64,000 nucleotides of DNA. It comes from Rhyacichthys aspro. Its lineage: Eukaryota; Chordata; Actinopteri; Gobiiformes; Rhyacichthyidae. The notes beneath the pieces were generated by a model. The model saw only the letters and a list, made by a program, of their open reading frames with translations, did not search any database and was not told where the DNA came from. The stretch covers positions 16,721,932 through 16,785,931 of the forward strand of contig CM072170.1 in NCBI GenBank assembly GCA_036850595.1, read 5' to 3'. This document shows positions 44,597 to 57,808 of the stretch, in pieces. Each line of letters begins with the position of its first letter. Position 1 is the stretch's first letter. The position numbers and the translations under genes are program-made.

Positions 44597-45858
44597 CTGC
44601 AACCACAAAAACAGACATAACAGACATGTAAGATCATAATCAGTCGAGATTTCTTTTTTTTTTTTCAGTGGCTGTTGGCATTTGTTTGTTTACATAGCCA
44701 TCAAGGTCACTAACAATGTGTATTATATTCTGGTCATTTGATATATATTGTAGCAAGATTCCGTCTTAAATTTTGGGTGTCAGTCTTTGGTTGTATGACA
44801 AGCAAGCACTTTTTAGTTGTGTGTCAGTGAGTCACAGTGTGGATTATGGATCATTAAATATCACCTTTTGTCAATGACAATGGTATCACTGTCAGACAAT
44901 AAACTACTTTTCAAAGGTTTTCGGTTAAATTACTGATTACAAAACCCAGTCTACTTTGTGAATAAAGAGATGCATTGGTTGTGGTTTTGGTGTTCAGTGA
45001 CACCTAAGTCCCAGATAATGGCATTACCTACATGCTTTTGGCTGTGCCAAGACACTTCAACCATATTGTTTCCTAAATCAATTTGGCTCAGTTTCTATAA
45101 CAGCTCCAATCTCTTAGCTCCAATTTCTGAGCAGTTAGTTTAGCCTTCACAACAGCTGAGCATTTCTCATTCTTTTTGTTAAACCATTGTTTTGTGACAA
45201 AAAAAAAAAGTTTTGTTGAAGACTAAGCACAATTCTCCAGATTGTTATAGAAACACAATGAGAATGTACCACTGAACTGTTGTGCACAGCCATGTTGAAC
45301 TGTTTCAGAAGATGAGCCAAAGCCATTGAGAAAAACAGTAACACTAGGAATTGGTGGTAAGCAAGAAATGACACAAAATGAGACTTTTGTTTTTCATTTT
45401 AGTGTTGAATGTTTTCCTCAGTTTTACTGCAGTTTTCATTAGAATCAAGTTAATATCATTTCACTGCCTTTCCTACCATTTGGCTCAGTGATTTTGCAAG
45501 TTCATTCATTCATTTTCTACTGCTTAATCCCGTTGGGGGTCGTGGGTGGCTGGAGCCTATCCCAGCAGTTTTGGGCCTTAGGCGGGGTACACCCTCACCC
45601 CTGATTGTGCAAGTTTATTGTTTAATGTTTTTGGACATGCAACTGCACACAAAGTAAAGCATCCATTTAAATAACTGCCGAGGAGCTGTTACTATTTTCA
45701 TTTTCCTTCTGAAGGAATTATGAGTTATTATTGTAGAAAACTAAATATGTCCGATATAATTGCTACTCCACATCCAATTTTGAAAGACAGGTGAGGGTTC
45801 ACAAGTGCCCTCTGACACAGATCACCTGGCCCTCAAGTGAGTGCACCCTGAGACTCAC
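44597..45858 (-). other. tnfrsf21 intron
   Basis: Between the last two tnfrsf21 exons (GT-AG, phase 1). Holds the dispersed repeat fragment at 45500-45605; nothing else recognised. Confidence 0.85.
45500..45605. repeat. Dispersed fish repeat fragment
   Basis: ATTCATTCATTTTCTACTGC, then GGAGCCTATCCCAGCAG and GGCGGGGTACACCCTC. This is a very common motif in fish introns. Confidence 0.75.
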
Positions 45859-46123
45859 CTTTGGTAATGAAGGAGCCGTTCCTGCTCAGGCCCGAGTCTT
45901 TGCTGGAGGTGGAGTCACAGCGCAGCAGGGGTTCGGATTCGTCGGGGAAGAAGGCTTTGATGCGGTCCACCGGTGACTGCTCCACGCCAGCCCCGCTTGA
46001 CCCCCCCAGGCTGCTGCCGCTGTGACTGCTGCCCCCCACGCTGCCGGGGGAGTCCAGAGGCTTGTGGATGGGACTGAGGCTTTGGCTTACATTCACTGAG
46101 GGCATCAGCTGGTTGATGTCAAA
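45859..46123 (-). CDS. tnfrsf21: tnfrsf21, penultimate coding exon
   Basis: 265 bp, acceptor GTGTGTCCACAG, donor AAAG|GTGAGT, phase 0 to 1. Encodes FDINQLMPSVNVSQSLSPIH, a Ser/Gly-rich region (GSSHSGSSLGGSSGAG), and the conserved FFPDESEPLLRCDSTSSKDS and LSRNGSFITK. It is the linker between the death domain and the C-terminal tail. The Ser/Gly-rich middle is low-complexity and probably the least conserved part; DESEPLLRCDS is shared with mammalian DR6. Confidence 0.95.
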
Positions 46124-46889
46124 CTGTGGACACACACAGGACAGTGACTGAGTGTGGTATACTTTTGGAAGGTGTATGACATCCCTATGTAACCAGATGC
46201 ACTGCTACTCAACAGACTATATAGCCTCCAGATGCATTTACAAGACAAACACTGACAGTTTATTTTACTTAATGGAGTGATATAAATGGAGCAAGCAGCC
46301 AAAAGGGGCAATATTGCTTTTTTAAGCTAAGTTGAATAAATAAGTGATAAAAACCAAGGCCCTTATTTATATATTTATAATATTTAGCTGCAACAAAGAA
46401 AACAGTTAAATAATACATCTGCAGTGCAGTCTTGGAAGCACTGTGTGTAGTATCTGGAATAGCCACATGGGGGCAGGCCAGTCCTATGTTGAGAAAACAT
46501 GACACATCATTTGTAGGAAGTTGAGAGACTACAAAGAATCATAAATGTGTCTCTGTATCCACTGACAAACTCATAGCCCCCTCACCCCACATTTTTTAAT
46601 CCAGAGAAGAACAAGTGTGACTGCTTTAGTTGCAATCAACATTTACAAAAAGACTGCGGTAGTTTCATACAGTCTTTACAATATCAGTTATATGTTCTTA
46701 TCTGAAAAATACATCCACACACGAGAATTGTTCTTTGAACGCAATGTTTACTGATCTAAGCTACAAACTGGTGTGGTTGGTTCACCAGCAATGTTAAATA
46801 AATACTGTTTTATGACAGAAACTAAAGACATCCTAAAAATAATCAATACTTTCTAGGAAAGCTAAGGTCTTTTTATGTAAACAACAAAA

Positions 46890-47095
46890 TTCTGCAAATG
46901 TTTTATAATGCAGCAATGGCTATTTCTGTTTTTTATGATGTTGAGAGAAGAATTCCTTCCTGCCATAAGACTGTACAATCATTCGGTCTATGGAAGATTA
47001 AGTCTGGAGCAATTCATTTGCTTTTTCATTTGAAGAGCCCTAATAATTATTTTTCCCCTTGGGGATTAATAAAGTTGAATTGAAATGAATTGAAA
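46890..47095 (+). mobile_element. LINE 3'-end fragment
   Basis: Plus-strand text ends with TTCCCCTTGGGGATTAATAA followed by AGTTGAATTGAAATGAATTG, a characteristic fish LINE 3' tail with a short tandem terminus. Upstream, RRIPSCHKTVQSF resembles the C-terminus of a LINE ORF2. Confidence 0.65.
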
Positions 47096-50000
47096 TGTAT
47101 CCATGAATTGTTATTGTGTTGATTGTGAAGCAACTGCCCTTTAACAGGACAGCAGATTTTAGACACTTGCCAAAAACCTCCCATTTACTTATTCCATCAC
47201 CACGCTCCCATTCATGTTTTCATTCTCATCACTTCCCTCTCTCTCTACAGTCTGCCTGTGTCTTTCCTCCTCTGTGTTCCCTTCTCCCTCCCTCCTCCTC
47301 TGCTCTGAGTCTCTTTGCTGTGGTAATGAACCTGTGGTTGGAACCAGTAGTAACTGGTTTGGGGATGAGATCATGAGAGCTGCTCTTGTTTTTCTCAGCG
47401 GGAGGGAAGTCGGGCCTAAAGGTCGCAGCAGCGGAGAGGTCACTCCAGACAATACATCCGCCTCGCACACTCTGGACGCTGGAGCTGGGAAACAACACAA
47501 ACAAAACTCTCACTAGAACAGCATGTTCCAACAGGATGATATTTGTACCGTTATGTGACTTGTGTTTTCTCCTGATTCAGTGACGTCTGGGATACTAGCA
47601 TCGTCTGACACAAATGTGATTGTCATAATACAAACAAGCTCTGTCTCATTCACAAAGGCCTACACACAAACCCTACACACACTCGTCATGTGATAAACAC
47701 ACCTACCCTCACTCTGCAGCAGCACAAGCAACAGTTTCACAAGCATTTAAGAGGAAGTGAACGACAATTTGACGTTTTTTAAAATAGGGACCTATGTTGA
47801 ATTTATAGGGTGTGTTAACACATGTAGTCCACTTTTTTAGTTTGGACGAAAAGAGAAAATTATCCTTTAAATGATTCAAAATGTTGGGGTTTTCTTAGGT
47901 TTTCTCTAAATAGTGCTGTCAGAGAAAAGTGCGTGGATAAGGGCACAATCGTATTAGAATGTTTGGACTTTGGACAAATCAATGGTGGCAGTGGTGATCA
48001 GCCATCAAACATTACCAAACATGACAAGATTGAACAAATACGTTTTAGGCAGAAACTGATGTTGAGATCACACACCAATACCAACATCAAGGCAGCCATT
48101 TTGAGCTGAACTAGTGACTCCCAGAAGTGCACCATTATCCATATCCCAATTATCTTAATCCTAATGTTTTCAATTCAACCCAATAGTTCGAGCAAGCCCC
48201 TAGCCCCGTGAGTCCGAGGCCAAGTTGCTGACTAATTCTGTCAGCACTACCTCTAGCCCGGCACAGGTCCGAGCATATCTCTGTGTTATGAAGACCACAA
48301 GGGACGGGACAGACTACTTAGATTAATAAGATAAAAAATGTTACAGCTGTAATTACTCCTAAACACAAAGCTATTAACTTGTCCCAAAAAAGTTTACGAT
48401 GCCACGGCGGATTCAGCTCATACCGCGATGACATTAAGTGGGCTTCGAGACAACTTAAAAGGACTTTTAATGTCAAATAAACTCACAAAAACATCCACAT
48501 AATCTCTCTCATTTCAATTTACACCAATCCCTGCTCATTCTGGGAAATTGTTGTCCTTTCCCCAAAATGTAATGGATGTGGTTTGATTCCTTTTATTACA
48601 GGTCTGAACTAATGGGACCTGAGTCATAAACACCCAATTAGGGTTGAAATTACACTTGATTGTGGAGCATTGTGGCAGGAGGCAAATAAAAACTGGATGT
48701 GGGAGTCACAGGGAGTTGGCTGTGTGGTGCATTTATGTTGGACTAAAAAGCTACAATGATGAATAGACCGAATAATTTAGCAGATGATTTCCAGAAAGTA
48801 ATGTCTCTTTTTACACTGAAAAATGTCACTTCTCTTTCATTGTAATAATATTCAGTAAACATTACCTCAAAACTGTGTGAAGTTTGAATAATCTAAAACT
48901 AAAAGGCTTTGTGGAATACTAAAGTTGTATGTCTATGTAGTAGCAATAGGCACTGAAAAGCTGCTGTCAAGTCAGAGGCACTAGAGCTCATTTCCATTTA
49001 CAACATAACATTTACAGTACATTAAGGTGTGTTTATATAATATCGTGTCAGTGATAAAAGCAAATTAAAAAAATGTCATCTGTACCCGATAAAAAACATG
49101 AACGCCAAAAGAAAAAGGAAAACTGCTTCCATTCGAATTTCTTATACAGGGCCATGTTTAAAGTGCTACTAACTGTGTTGTCAGTGCCAGTATTCTGAGT
49201 TCAGCATTTGGCCCTGTAAATGTCCAGTCACTGATACTGAAAACCCACAGCTCAATGCTCTGGTTACAATTCTCTGACCTCTCATCGCCATCACTAGATT
49301 ATTACCAGATCAATACATATCCCATCCCAAAACTCTTACAATAAGATAATATAGACATTTATTTAGGATGTACATGCAATCTCACACCTGGAATTGTGTT
49401 CTAAAGAATATGGACAACAGGGGGCGCTGTCATCCTACTGCTCCAGGTAGGACTACAAAACTCCAAACTATGAAACCAGTTGACAAGACAGTAACATCAT
49501 GTGACTCCTTTGAGGAAGACTGCAGTAAGTTAAGTAGTCGAAACATGGCGAGGTACAAAAATAAAATAACTCTCTTTGGTTTGGTTTGGTCTCATTTATT
49601 AGAAGATAACCTCTAACCACACACAGCTAAAACATAGAGGTCAATGTGGAGGCCATTCTCAGACAGTATAATTGATTTCAGTATCTATGAGCTTATCTAA
49701 TACAACCTACTGACCTTGTTTTGACTGTATTTATTGCAGTGAAAATTTATATTATTGCGTTGATATTATTGTAATGATATAAGTAACGGCCAATTCTGAT
49801 CACAACATACATCTTTTTCCTGTTAAACTGCGCTGTGTTTTGGCCCCACATTTGTCTTTGTAGATTTCTTGTGTTTTGGTCCCGCCCTGAAGATGAAGGC
49901 TCTGCCATGATGCATTCATTAGCCACACACAGAAGACTCAGTGAAACCTCAGTGACATAGAAACGGTATAGGAACTGTATCATGTGTTAAATAAAATCAC

Positions 50001-50521
50001 AAATGGATGCCTGTCTTCTAAACTTTCAAACAGACTTCCGCAGTCAACATCAAAAGGTAAAAGAGTGGAGAAAAGTGACAGTGACAGGAGTCTGAAGTCA
50101 GGGCAGAGAAGGCTCCGTCGGAAGCTGACAGTCCATTGTTCCAGTGAATGCACCACTGACACCAACAGTGTTTTTAACATTCAGCGTCTTACTTCACCGC
50201 TATGCAACACACTGTCTTCCCATAAGAGAGTCGCATTGATCTGGAGTGAAATGACAGAACAGACTCTGACCACAGCAGTCGATAAACAGGAGCCAAGACG
50301 GCACACACTCTTTTCAGAACAAAGGAAAGGAAAGCACTTGGAGGCCAAGTTAAAGTGCATTTTGGGTAATATGTAGACTATACACCTGCCTAGATGTCGT
50401 TTTTAGGTAAAAGTATGAGAGCTTCATAACCTGACAGCGGGGAGTGCAGTTTTTTGGTGGCATCTGCTGGAGACCATGCAGGTTGCAATTTCCCACATTT
50501 CAACCCTCCTTCCTACAGTCT

Positions 50522-50573
50522 GTGAGCAGCTATGGTGGCTCTGCAGGGACATGCTGCTCCGAACAAACCCAGT
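50522..50573. repeat. CTGCAGGGACATGCTG repeat, copy 2
   Basis: GAGCAGCTATGGTGGCTCTG then CAGGGACATGCTGCTCCGAA and CAAACCCAGT. With its upstream text (GCAATTTCCCACATTTCAAC) it forms a diverged tandem pair with copy 3. Confidence 0.6.
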
Positions 50574-50749
50574 GGAAAAGTTAAAAGTACATTGCTTTGT
50601 CCACCTTTGTACATCTTTAAAAGTAACTAGTATTGAATTCTTTTTGTAATTGAGTACTTTGGGCATTTAACAGTATGTTTACTTAGTAATTTAGTTGAGT
50701 TATTTTTAAACCACAGCAATTCCCCACTTTACACTCCTCCTTTTAAGAG

Positions 50750-50830
50750 CACACGAACAGCTATTGCAGGGACATGCTGCTGTCTTTGAACAAACCAGTC
50801 AAAATAAGACTGATGGTGATATGAAGTTAG
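50750..50830. repeat. CTGCAGGGACATGCTG repeat, copy 3
   Basis: GAACAGCTATTGCAGGGACA then TGCTGCTGTCTTTGAACAAA, CCAGTCAAAATAAGACTGATGGTGAT-type tail (first part cited only). Upstream GCAATTCCCCACTTTACACT matches copy 2's upstream text. Confidence 0.6.
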
Positions 50831-52129
50831 ATAATACACCCCAAACCTTCATTAGAAAAATGTGTGCTGTGATAGAAACATGAGTGTGCTCGCCTTCAGC
50901 AGTGCTTTCTGGGCAGTTGGACAAGATCAGGAACAGGAAGTAATCACGTTAATAGTTGCGTCCAGTGAGTTCAATGCAGCTATAAATGATTATTTTCAAA
51001 AAGAGCCAAACGCACAGAGGTCATTACAATAGTTTATGATCACCTCACCAATGCATTTGATTTTGATTAACTATATACAGCCTGAGACAACGACTCTTGA
51101 CATTTTTCTTCAACACAGATAGCAACAGAGAAACTGCATTTTTTTTTTTACAAATGCATGTATATGGAAGTTGACATGAAAACAATTATTTCACTTACAT
51201 AAACAAGGAGGCACTTATGATGATGTTTTTTTTTACCATGAAGGAAAGCAGCAAAACATTGAGGAGTAGATGATTAGCTGATTATTAAGTAGTGATGAAA
51301 GCTTTAATTACAAGCGGAGACACTTGAACTTTTAGACTGATCTTAAATAACAAATTTCTCAGACGCAGAACAAGACCAGGACTGTGCAGCGCTGACCTTG
51401 GACTGTACTGTCAAGGACGCAGTGGTGATATGAATCTGGATCACAAGGAAAAGTGAAAGGTGATGAAAGAGCCACAGTGTCCCAAATGTCTCGGTCCTTC
51501 CTGTGTGTGCCCTGGATATGAGGTGCCGGTGTGTGCCCCATTAGCCCTCTCAGGAGACTCTTATTAGTTCAGCATGTGAGTTGTTTACCAAATAACATAA
51601 ATGCTGCCCACACGTGTCTGGGGAAGTCTGAGTGAAAGCAAATGAGACACAGCAGGACCACAGAAATAGCCTGGATCCTATAGGGCAGTTTATAGCATGG
51701 GAGTGCAGGCATGAGGAATATGTGCACATGCACATATTAGGAATAAGTGACAAAGACTTATCAGCCCTGGCCTATGGTATGGTTCTATGTTTGCTTGGTT
51801 AAAAACAAACCATGGTCAGTTGTTTTTAAGTGCTTAATTAAAGCTCGAATGCTGTCATCTGAACCTTGCCAGGAAGCATAAACGACCCCCCTAAAAAAGT
51901 GGGTCTTGGTTCAGTTCCAATTGACCTGTTGTAGGCCTAAAATATGATTGAAATAGACATGTAAATGGAGCAATTTATCCCTTTTGAAATTTCATTAATG
52001 AAATGATCATAAAGGCTAAAACAACCACAAGAACTGCTTGTTAATAGGGACTCTAACCATGAAAACTGTAGGTTTAGCCCCTCAACTATACACTAACCTA
52101 CACTATCCCCATGTTTCCAGCAAACTGAA

Positions 52130-52375
52130 GCCCATCCATCCTCTTCTTAGAGACTGGGTTGTGGGGCCAGCAGTCTAAGCATCTCCAGCTCATCAAGGGC
52201 ATCCCCAGGACAGTTAAGAGACATAGTCCCTCCAGCGTGTCCTGGTCCTCCAGGTGTGACCTCCTCAGGAAGTCATCCCAAATCAGATGCCCAAGCCACC
52301 TCCTGGCTCCTCTCGATTTGGAGGAGCAGTGGCTCTACTCCTAGCTCCTCCTGAGTGACTGAGCTACATTAAGGT
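52130..52375 (+). mobile_element. LINE-type dispersed repeat fragment
   Basis: Contains TCCTGGTCCTCCAGGTGTGA, GATGCCCAAGCCACCTCCTG and GGAGGAGCAGTGGCTCTACT, a text found throughout fish genomes next to non-LTR elements. No intact frame. Confidence 0.6.
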
Positions 52376-52383
52376 ATGCTCAT

Positions 52384-52401
52384 TTTTTTTTTTTTTTTTT
52401 T
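52384..52401. repeat. Poly-T run
   Basis: About 18 T in a row, which on the minus strand is an A-tail-like run. Confidence 0.9.
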
Positions 52402-53016
52402 CCAAAGATGAACAAAAGGACAGCCGCATTTTTTTGCCTCTTGAGGGCACTTTTTAAAGTGATTCAGGGTGATTTGAGCTTTCTACAGTCAACAAAAAAG
52501 GAATAGGAAATAAGGCAAACCTTTACTCCATGCAGTTTGATTTGGCCCATCACAGTTTATTTAAAACATACTGTATTTACTATTTACTTGGATACTTATT
52601 GTATATGGATAAATGTTGATGTGTTGAAAGCATCTTGAAACATTTAGCTTTGTTTGTTAATATGCAAAAAGCTGAAAAGCTAAAAACACTGATCCTTCAA
52701 CTGGTTTGTGAACTCATAAACACATGGAAGACTGCTGTGAAGGGTCAAGTGTCATAGATGGCTATAAATAAGTATGCAAGAGGAGTTTGGAAATAGCCAT
52801 TTGGACACAGTGTAGCCTCTGACTAAAGGTTCACTCAGTTCATCTCCTTATGTATCAAAGGTAAAATGTGTTCAAGCCTTAATAGTAACACAGGACTATG
52901 TTTTCTGTCCTATAGTGTACCATTAGGTTCAGGTTTTGGCCTCCAGTGGATGCATTGGGCCTTCTACTATTTCAACAGGACATTAGAGGTGCGTTCAGTA
53001 GGCTTACGTGTGTTAC

Positions 53017-53282
53017 CTGTGGGTTGTCCTCCATGACACAGCGGACTTTCTCCACCACGTCGATGCGTCGCTGCCGGTGCAGGGCGTTGATGAGTTTGGC
53101 CAGGTTGGCGTCGCTGTCCCGGATGGTCCAGTGCTGGAGGGCCGCGTACGCTCGCTCGTGGTCAGAGGAGTAGCCGTTGGAGAAAGCCGCCACCTCACGC
53201 TCTGTAGCGTTAGCCAGCGACTGGTAGATGTCTATCCACTGGGAGCCCACATGAGCCGACACTAGCTTCAGGATGTCCACCC
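53017..53282 (-). CDS. tnfrsf21: tnfrsf21, death-domain exon
   Basis: 266 bp, acceptor TGATCTTCAG, donor CACAG|GTAACA, phase 1 to 0. Encodes VDILKLVSAHVGSQWIDIYQ, then REVAAFSNGYSSDHERAYAA, LQHWTIRDSDANLAKLINAL and a last helix ending RCVMEDNPQ. This is the six-helix death domain of DR6 (W in helix 2 and HERAYAALQHW in the middle are hallmarks). It joins directly to FDINQLMP of the next exon. Exons for the signal peptide, the four Cys-rich TNFR repeats and the transmembrane helix were not found up to 64,000 and must lie beyond the window. Confidence 0.95.
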
Positions 53283-53404
53283 CTGAAGATCAGAGATGAG
53301 GAGTAAAGGTCAGAGGTAGAAAGCAAGCGTGCTTTAAATGGCACACCTCTTAGTCGTTCAGCTAGCCTGAACTACGTAGTTAACGACATGAAGGCCACAA
53401 AGAG

Positions 53405-54230
53405 AACGAAATGAGACACTTTCTTCTTCACCATTTATCTTGGTCCTATCATATAGACCACGTAATCAGTAAAATGGGCAAATCTATTGCTGTGGTTAGA
53501 AGGTGCTCCTCTTTTGTTACTTTTCCAGTTATGAAAGAGGTTGTACGGTCTTTAGTGCTGTCTCATTTAGAATTCTGTTCAGTTATATGGTCTGCAACAA
53601 ATAAAACTGATCTGAAAAAGCTTCAGGTCATGCAAAACAAGGCTGCTCGCTTAGTTTTAGGATGTCCCTACTCCACCAGTGTCTCTGAAATGCACCATGC
53701 ATTATCTTGGCCTTTACTTTATATTAAAATACAGTATAACTTGCTAATATTTGTACAGAAAGTAATTTTAACGGGTCGACCACATTCATTTTATGAAAGG
53801 CTCAAATATTCTAATCGGATACACTCACATCATACTCGACTGGCTTGTAACCCTAATTTAATTGTAAACTGTCCGAAAACAATTTTTTTTTACAAAAGTC
53901 TGTCTATTTTAGATCAACTCAGCTATGGAACAAATTACCTAAAAAGCTAAGGGATTTAAGGGGTTTATATGTTTTTAAAAAAGCTCTGAGATACTACCTC
54001 AGCTTTTAATTTTTGACTGTAAATGTATGTTTATAGAGTCTGACAGTGTATGTCACTTGTTTACTTCATTACATGTTTTGCTGCATGTTTTGTAATTGTT
54101 GTATTATATTGAAATGTATTTTGTATTTAAATTATTGGACAATTTTAATCTGGACCCCAGGAAGACTAGCAACCACTACGGTGGAAGCTAATGGGGATCC
54201 TAATAAATAAACAAACAAATAAACACATTT
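53405..54230 (+). mobile_element. Non-LTR retrotransposon (L2/CR1/Rex1-like) 3' part
   Basis: A 179-codon frame at 53411-53950 reads HLSWSYHIDHVISKMGKSIA, SLVLSHLEFCSVIWSAT and LQVMQNKAARLVLGC. These are the conserved C-terminal blocks after the reverse transcriptase of fish LINEs. It is followed by a 3' tail (GACCCCAGGAAGACTAGCAA, GCTAATGGGGATCCTAATAA) and a terminal (ATAAAC)n repeat at about 54203-54225. The element is 5'-truncated and only slightly decayed. It lies in the tnfrsf21 intron, antisense, about 120 bases upstream of the death-domain exon. Confidence 0.9.
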
Positions 54231-57200
54231 CTGAGCTGAAAATGACAAATAATGACATGAATGAGGAATGGATGGTGACTTATGTTATCTTTCCTCTAAC
54301 CAATCTGTTTAACTTGGGAATAGTTTCAGGTATTTGGGAACATACATTGAGATGACATCTGTCAAATGAGAGAATCTGGTTTGGTTATCTGACTGTCATT
54401 AACAAAAACAAGCTGAATTGGTCGAGACTAATGTGACAGTGGCACTGTGTCCATAACAGTAGCTTTTTTTCACCTGTATCAAACAAAGGCACCAAGGTGA
54501 TCATCCTCTAACTCCCACAACCAGCCACATCAAAACTCAGTGCTAAATGAGAGGGAGACGCCTGTCTGTCTCAACAGAGGACCAAACAGTTTCACTGAGA
54601 GCCAATACAGGAAAAGTGAAAGGGAAGTGTAAACCAGTTTCCACCCCCTGTCTAATTGATATCATTTGTATAAGCGATATTACTTTGGTATGGAAACATT
54701 TTTAATAGTCTTCTCAAAAGCCCTTGACAAGAAGCAAAATAAATGGATTTAACCCACAAAATCATTGATGGAGAGAACTTTAAATATTAAATGGATTTTA
54801 GAGGAGAATGCATTATATGGTCCTAATTCTTGTTTTCTGTAAATGTAGTTCAGCTCCAGATCTGCCATGGGCTTTGAACATACTTTATATGGAACGTCCA
54901 TTTCCATAAATGTCAAAGTTTGCATTGAAATGGGTCCATGCATAGTTTTTTGGTTTCACCTTTGATAACTGAGGGCCATAGTGACTATTTGTGACTAAAA
55001 ACAGAAAAAAAAACAAAAAAACACAAGCAGCTTTTTTCTCCCCAGTGGCCTTGACTTGTTTACATAAATATACAATGAAAAAACTCAAGTGCAGATAAGT
55101 GAATTAACCCAGTATTTAAAAGCATTCGACTTAGGGCTTGAAGCATACCGTATTGTCCATAGCTGTAGCATCACCAAAAGGCAGATAAACACTTTCTCTT
55201 AACTGCACTGTTCAGTCAAGAGCTCTTCAAAGACGTCACTTCTGATCTTGTTCTAATCAGTCACACAGGAGTGCACAAATCCTTCCGATACAGAATGCCG
55301 ACTAGAGAGTTTTGCTTTCAGAAGACCACAACCGATGACCTTCACATGTCCTTGGAGAGACAGCGGAATGTGCCGATTAAAAAAGCACATGCAATCGTGG
55401 AACGGCTTTGTTACATTCAAGGAAAGTCTGAACTTGTAAACACTGGTCACGTGATCTCAGCAGTGTCCCATTTTGAGGCTAAGGTCAAAGATCCAGCAGA
55501 CACAACAAAATAGTTCAGAAGCCAGTGCTGGGCGTGATGATTGGTCTGTCTGCACTCTGCTGTGGGCTTCTCATATTCAATAACAACAGACTATGCCTGT
55601 CTGTGACTGTCAGTAAACATGGGTCTAGGAAACGCTCTACTTGTACATTGCGTTCTATTACATAAAATGGAAAAGGTAATTAAAGCTGCAAGTAGCAATG
55701 ATCAGCACTTGATGTTATTACTGTTATTACAGATCCCTTTAAAACTGGTCAAATCTAAGAGAACTTTGAGAAAGCATATAGCAAATAAAGCAATTTTCAG
55801 TTATTGAAGCCACAGCAGTAGACAGTAGCTGGCCAGTATTTTTGCAAGGCGCCTATTGTTCCTTGAATGTTTCAAGTTTGAGTAAAACCAGACAATGTGA
55901 GAAATATAACACTTTGATATTGGAAGGCAACTAAGTGAAACAATAATGGCTGTCGAGATAACATTTGAGGCCACAGCTCTTTGGATTTTGGTGACGGATT
56001 TGGAGGAAACATTGCCTCATTAATCATATCATTTACAAAAGGCACAGATTTTTTTCAAGTAAGGTTTGTTGGACGTCCCCAAGAATCATTCTGATTATTT
56101 GTCTCTGCTATCTTTACACCTCGGGGTTTCAAAACTCAACTTAACAGCAGGTTTAAAGGAGCGGGTTTAAAGGAGGACGACACGTGATGATGAACTGGGT
56201 GAGTGTCAAACAAAATGCACAATGAAGCACAATGTAGTTTATAGATGCACTCTTTAAAACACATGGACTTTATCTTCCTTTTTTGGTCTTTTCCATGGCT
56301 CACAAACTACTTTCTAATTTCCAGTTTTCCAGGATACACAAGAACTCTGACTACATTAAAAAACAAAAATCTTTTCCACCCAAGCCTGACTTAGGCCTTA
56401 CTGTCCTGAGCTCTGTGTCCGAGACGCTCTGCTGCCTGTTCACATCCTCTCTGCTCCACTTCTCCTCTGACTGTAATGTGACTCGACAATGACTTGTGGA
56501 AAATAGAAATGCTGACTCATCTGTATTCGTTTGTGGCTTTTTGTTTTAATGGCACATACAGTAAAAGGGTGCGTGCTGATGAGGCGCTCCTGATTATATT
56601 CTCCAAAGGCAAGTGTTCCAGTGAGAGGAATCTCTTTGTGTAGGGCACACTTCCACAAAACCAAGTGGGATTGACGATTTTTTGGGTTTGGTTAGACGAC
56701 AACATGATTAAGGGTGCATCTAAAATTGAAGAGGGTGCAGCTGCTGTGACTGGTGATATGCCAATAGTTTTAGGTTTTTATCTTCTGCATACTTCTAAGA
56801 CCTTACCAATTAGACAAGAGAGCAAATTCCCATTGGATTTTAAAACAGTGTTATTGAAAAAAGCCCAGGTCTGGTCACTTGTACGTTGTGTCCAGTGAAC
56901 TGAGGATGTAATGCAACCTTTTTTGCAGAGCAAAGGATAACTGACAAGAGCTGAATGAACCAAATGAACAGTCTTCTATGTACCTTATTAATACCCATGA
57001 AAAGGACATGGATTTGGTGGATTATTTGGCCAGACCAGGATTATACCCAGACTAGCCCAGAACCAATGGTTGGATAACAGTGCTCCTATTAGAGATGTTG
57101 CTGTTAGTCTTTTAGAATATGTATTGGGTTCACTTTAAACCTCTGAATGATAAGTCTAGTGTAGTGCAGAGATCCTTGTTCACTCATATTATTTTTCTGA

Positions 57201-57766
57201 ATTGTCCTGTTTGTGAGCTTCGTTCAACTCTTGAGCATAAAGTGTGCTTTTTGTAGTCTGTTGTTGGGTTGTGTAGTTTCCATGAAGCCGTTGTACATAA
57301 CATAACTCCATCTGTGGTTCCTGCTCCTGAGGTTAATGGAGTCAGAGCATTGTCCAAACACCTCTGATGTTCCTTTTCTTACTCAATAAGGAACCTCCTA
57401 ACATCTTACTGTTGGCCCTATGACCTTGCTCTTACAGGTTAAGGAACTGTGGTTGGCAAAGGAAATTAGGAAATATGTTTTTACAGTATTCAGATTCAGA
57501 CAAAGCCTACCTTGCTTTTTGATGCAAGGTGGGGTCAAAAGTGAGCTTTAAACTTTTTTAGTTTGTTTAAAAAATTGATATGTTTCCTCGACTGGTCATT
57601 ACCATCCAAAGCTTCCATATTAAAATAATCCTTCCACTTTTGAAGAGGATGATCCCTGATTAATTTCTAGTGAAGCCAACATGCTAAGAGCACAAATCCA
57701 GGCTGAGACAGAGATTGGCACACACAGATTAAATGGATGTGGTGTGGAGTTGTGTCTTTCATGGCT

Positions 57767-57768
<2 letters not shown>
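54231..57768. other. Presumed tnfrsf21 intron, unassigned
   Basis: No recognised gene. 56,660-57,540 has several short frames that look like decayed mobile-element text but could not be placed. Confidence 0.45.

Positions 57769-57806
<38 letters not shown>
57769..57806. repeat. (AC)n microsatellite
   Basis: About 38 bases of uninterrupted AC. Confidence 0.97.

Positions 57807-57808
<2 letters not shown>

Larger units (their letters stand above)
46124..53016 (-). other. tnfrsf21 intron (6.9 kb)
   Basis: Separates the death-domain exon from the next exon (phase 0). It contains a LINE 3' tail (46890-47095), two copies of the CTGCAGGGACATGCTG repeat (50522-50573, 50750-50830), a LINE-like repeat (52130-52375) and a poly-T run. 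A 130-codon plus-strand frame at 49984-50376 has no recognised domain. Confidence 0.85.

Noticed and set aside
47229..47531. Overlapping ~100-codon frames on both strands
   Set aside because: Composition-driven (CT-rich block gives Ser/Leu on one strand, Arg/Glu on the other); no family resemblance.
49984..50376. 130-codon plus-strand frame in the tnfrsf21 intron
   Set aside because: No recognisable domain, antisense to the host gene, and a frame of this length can occur by chance in 64 kb.
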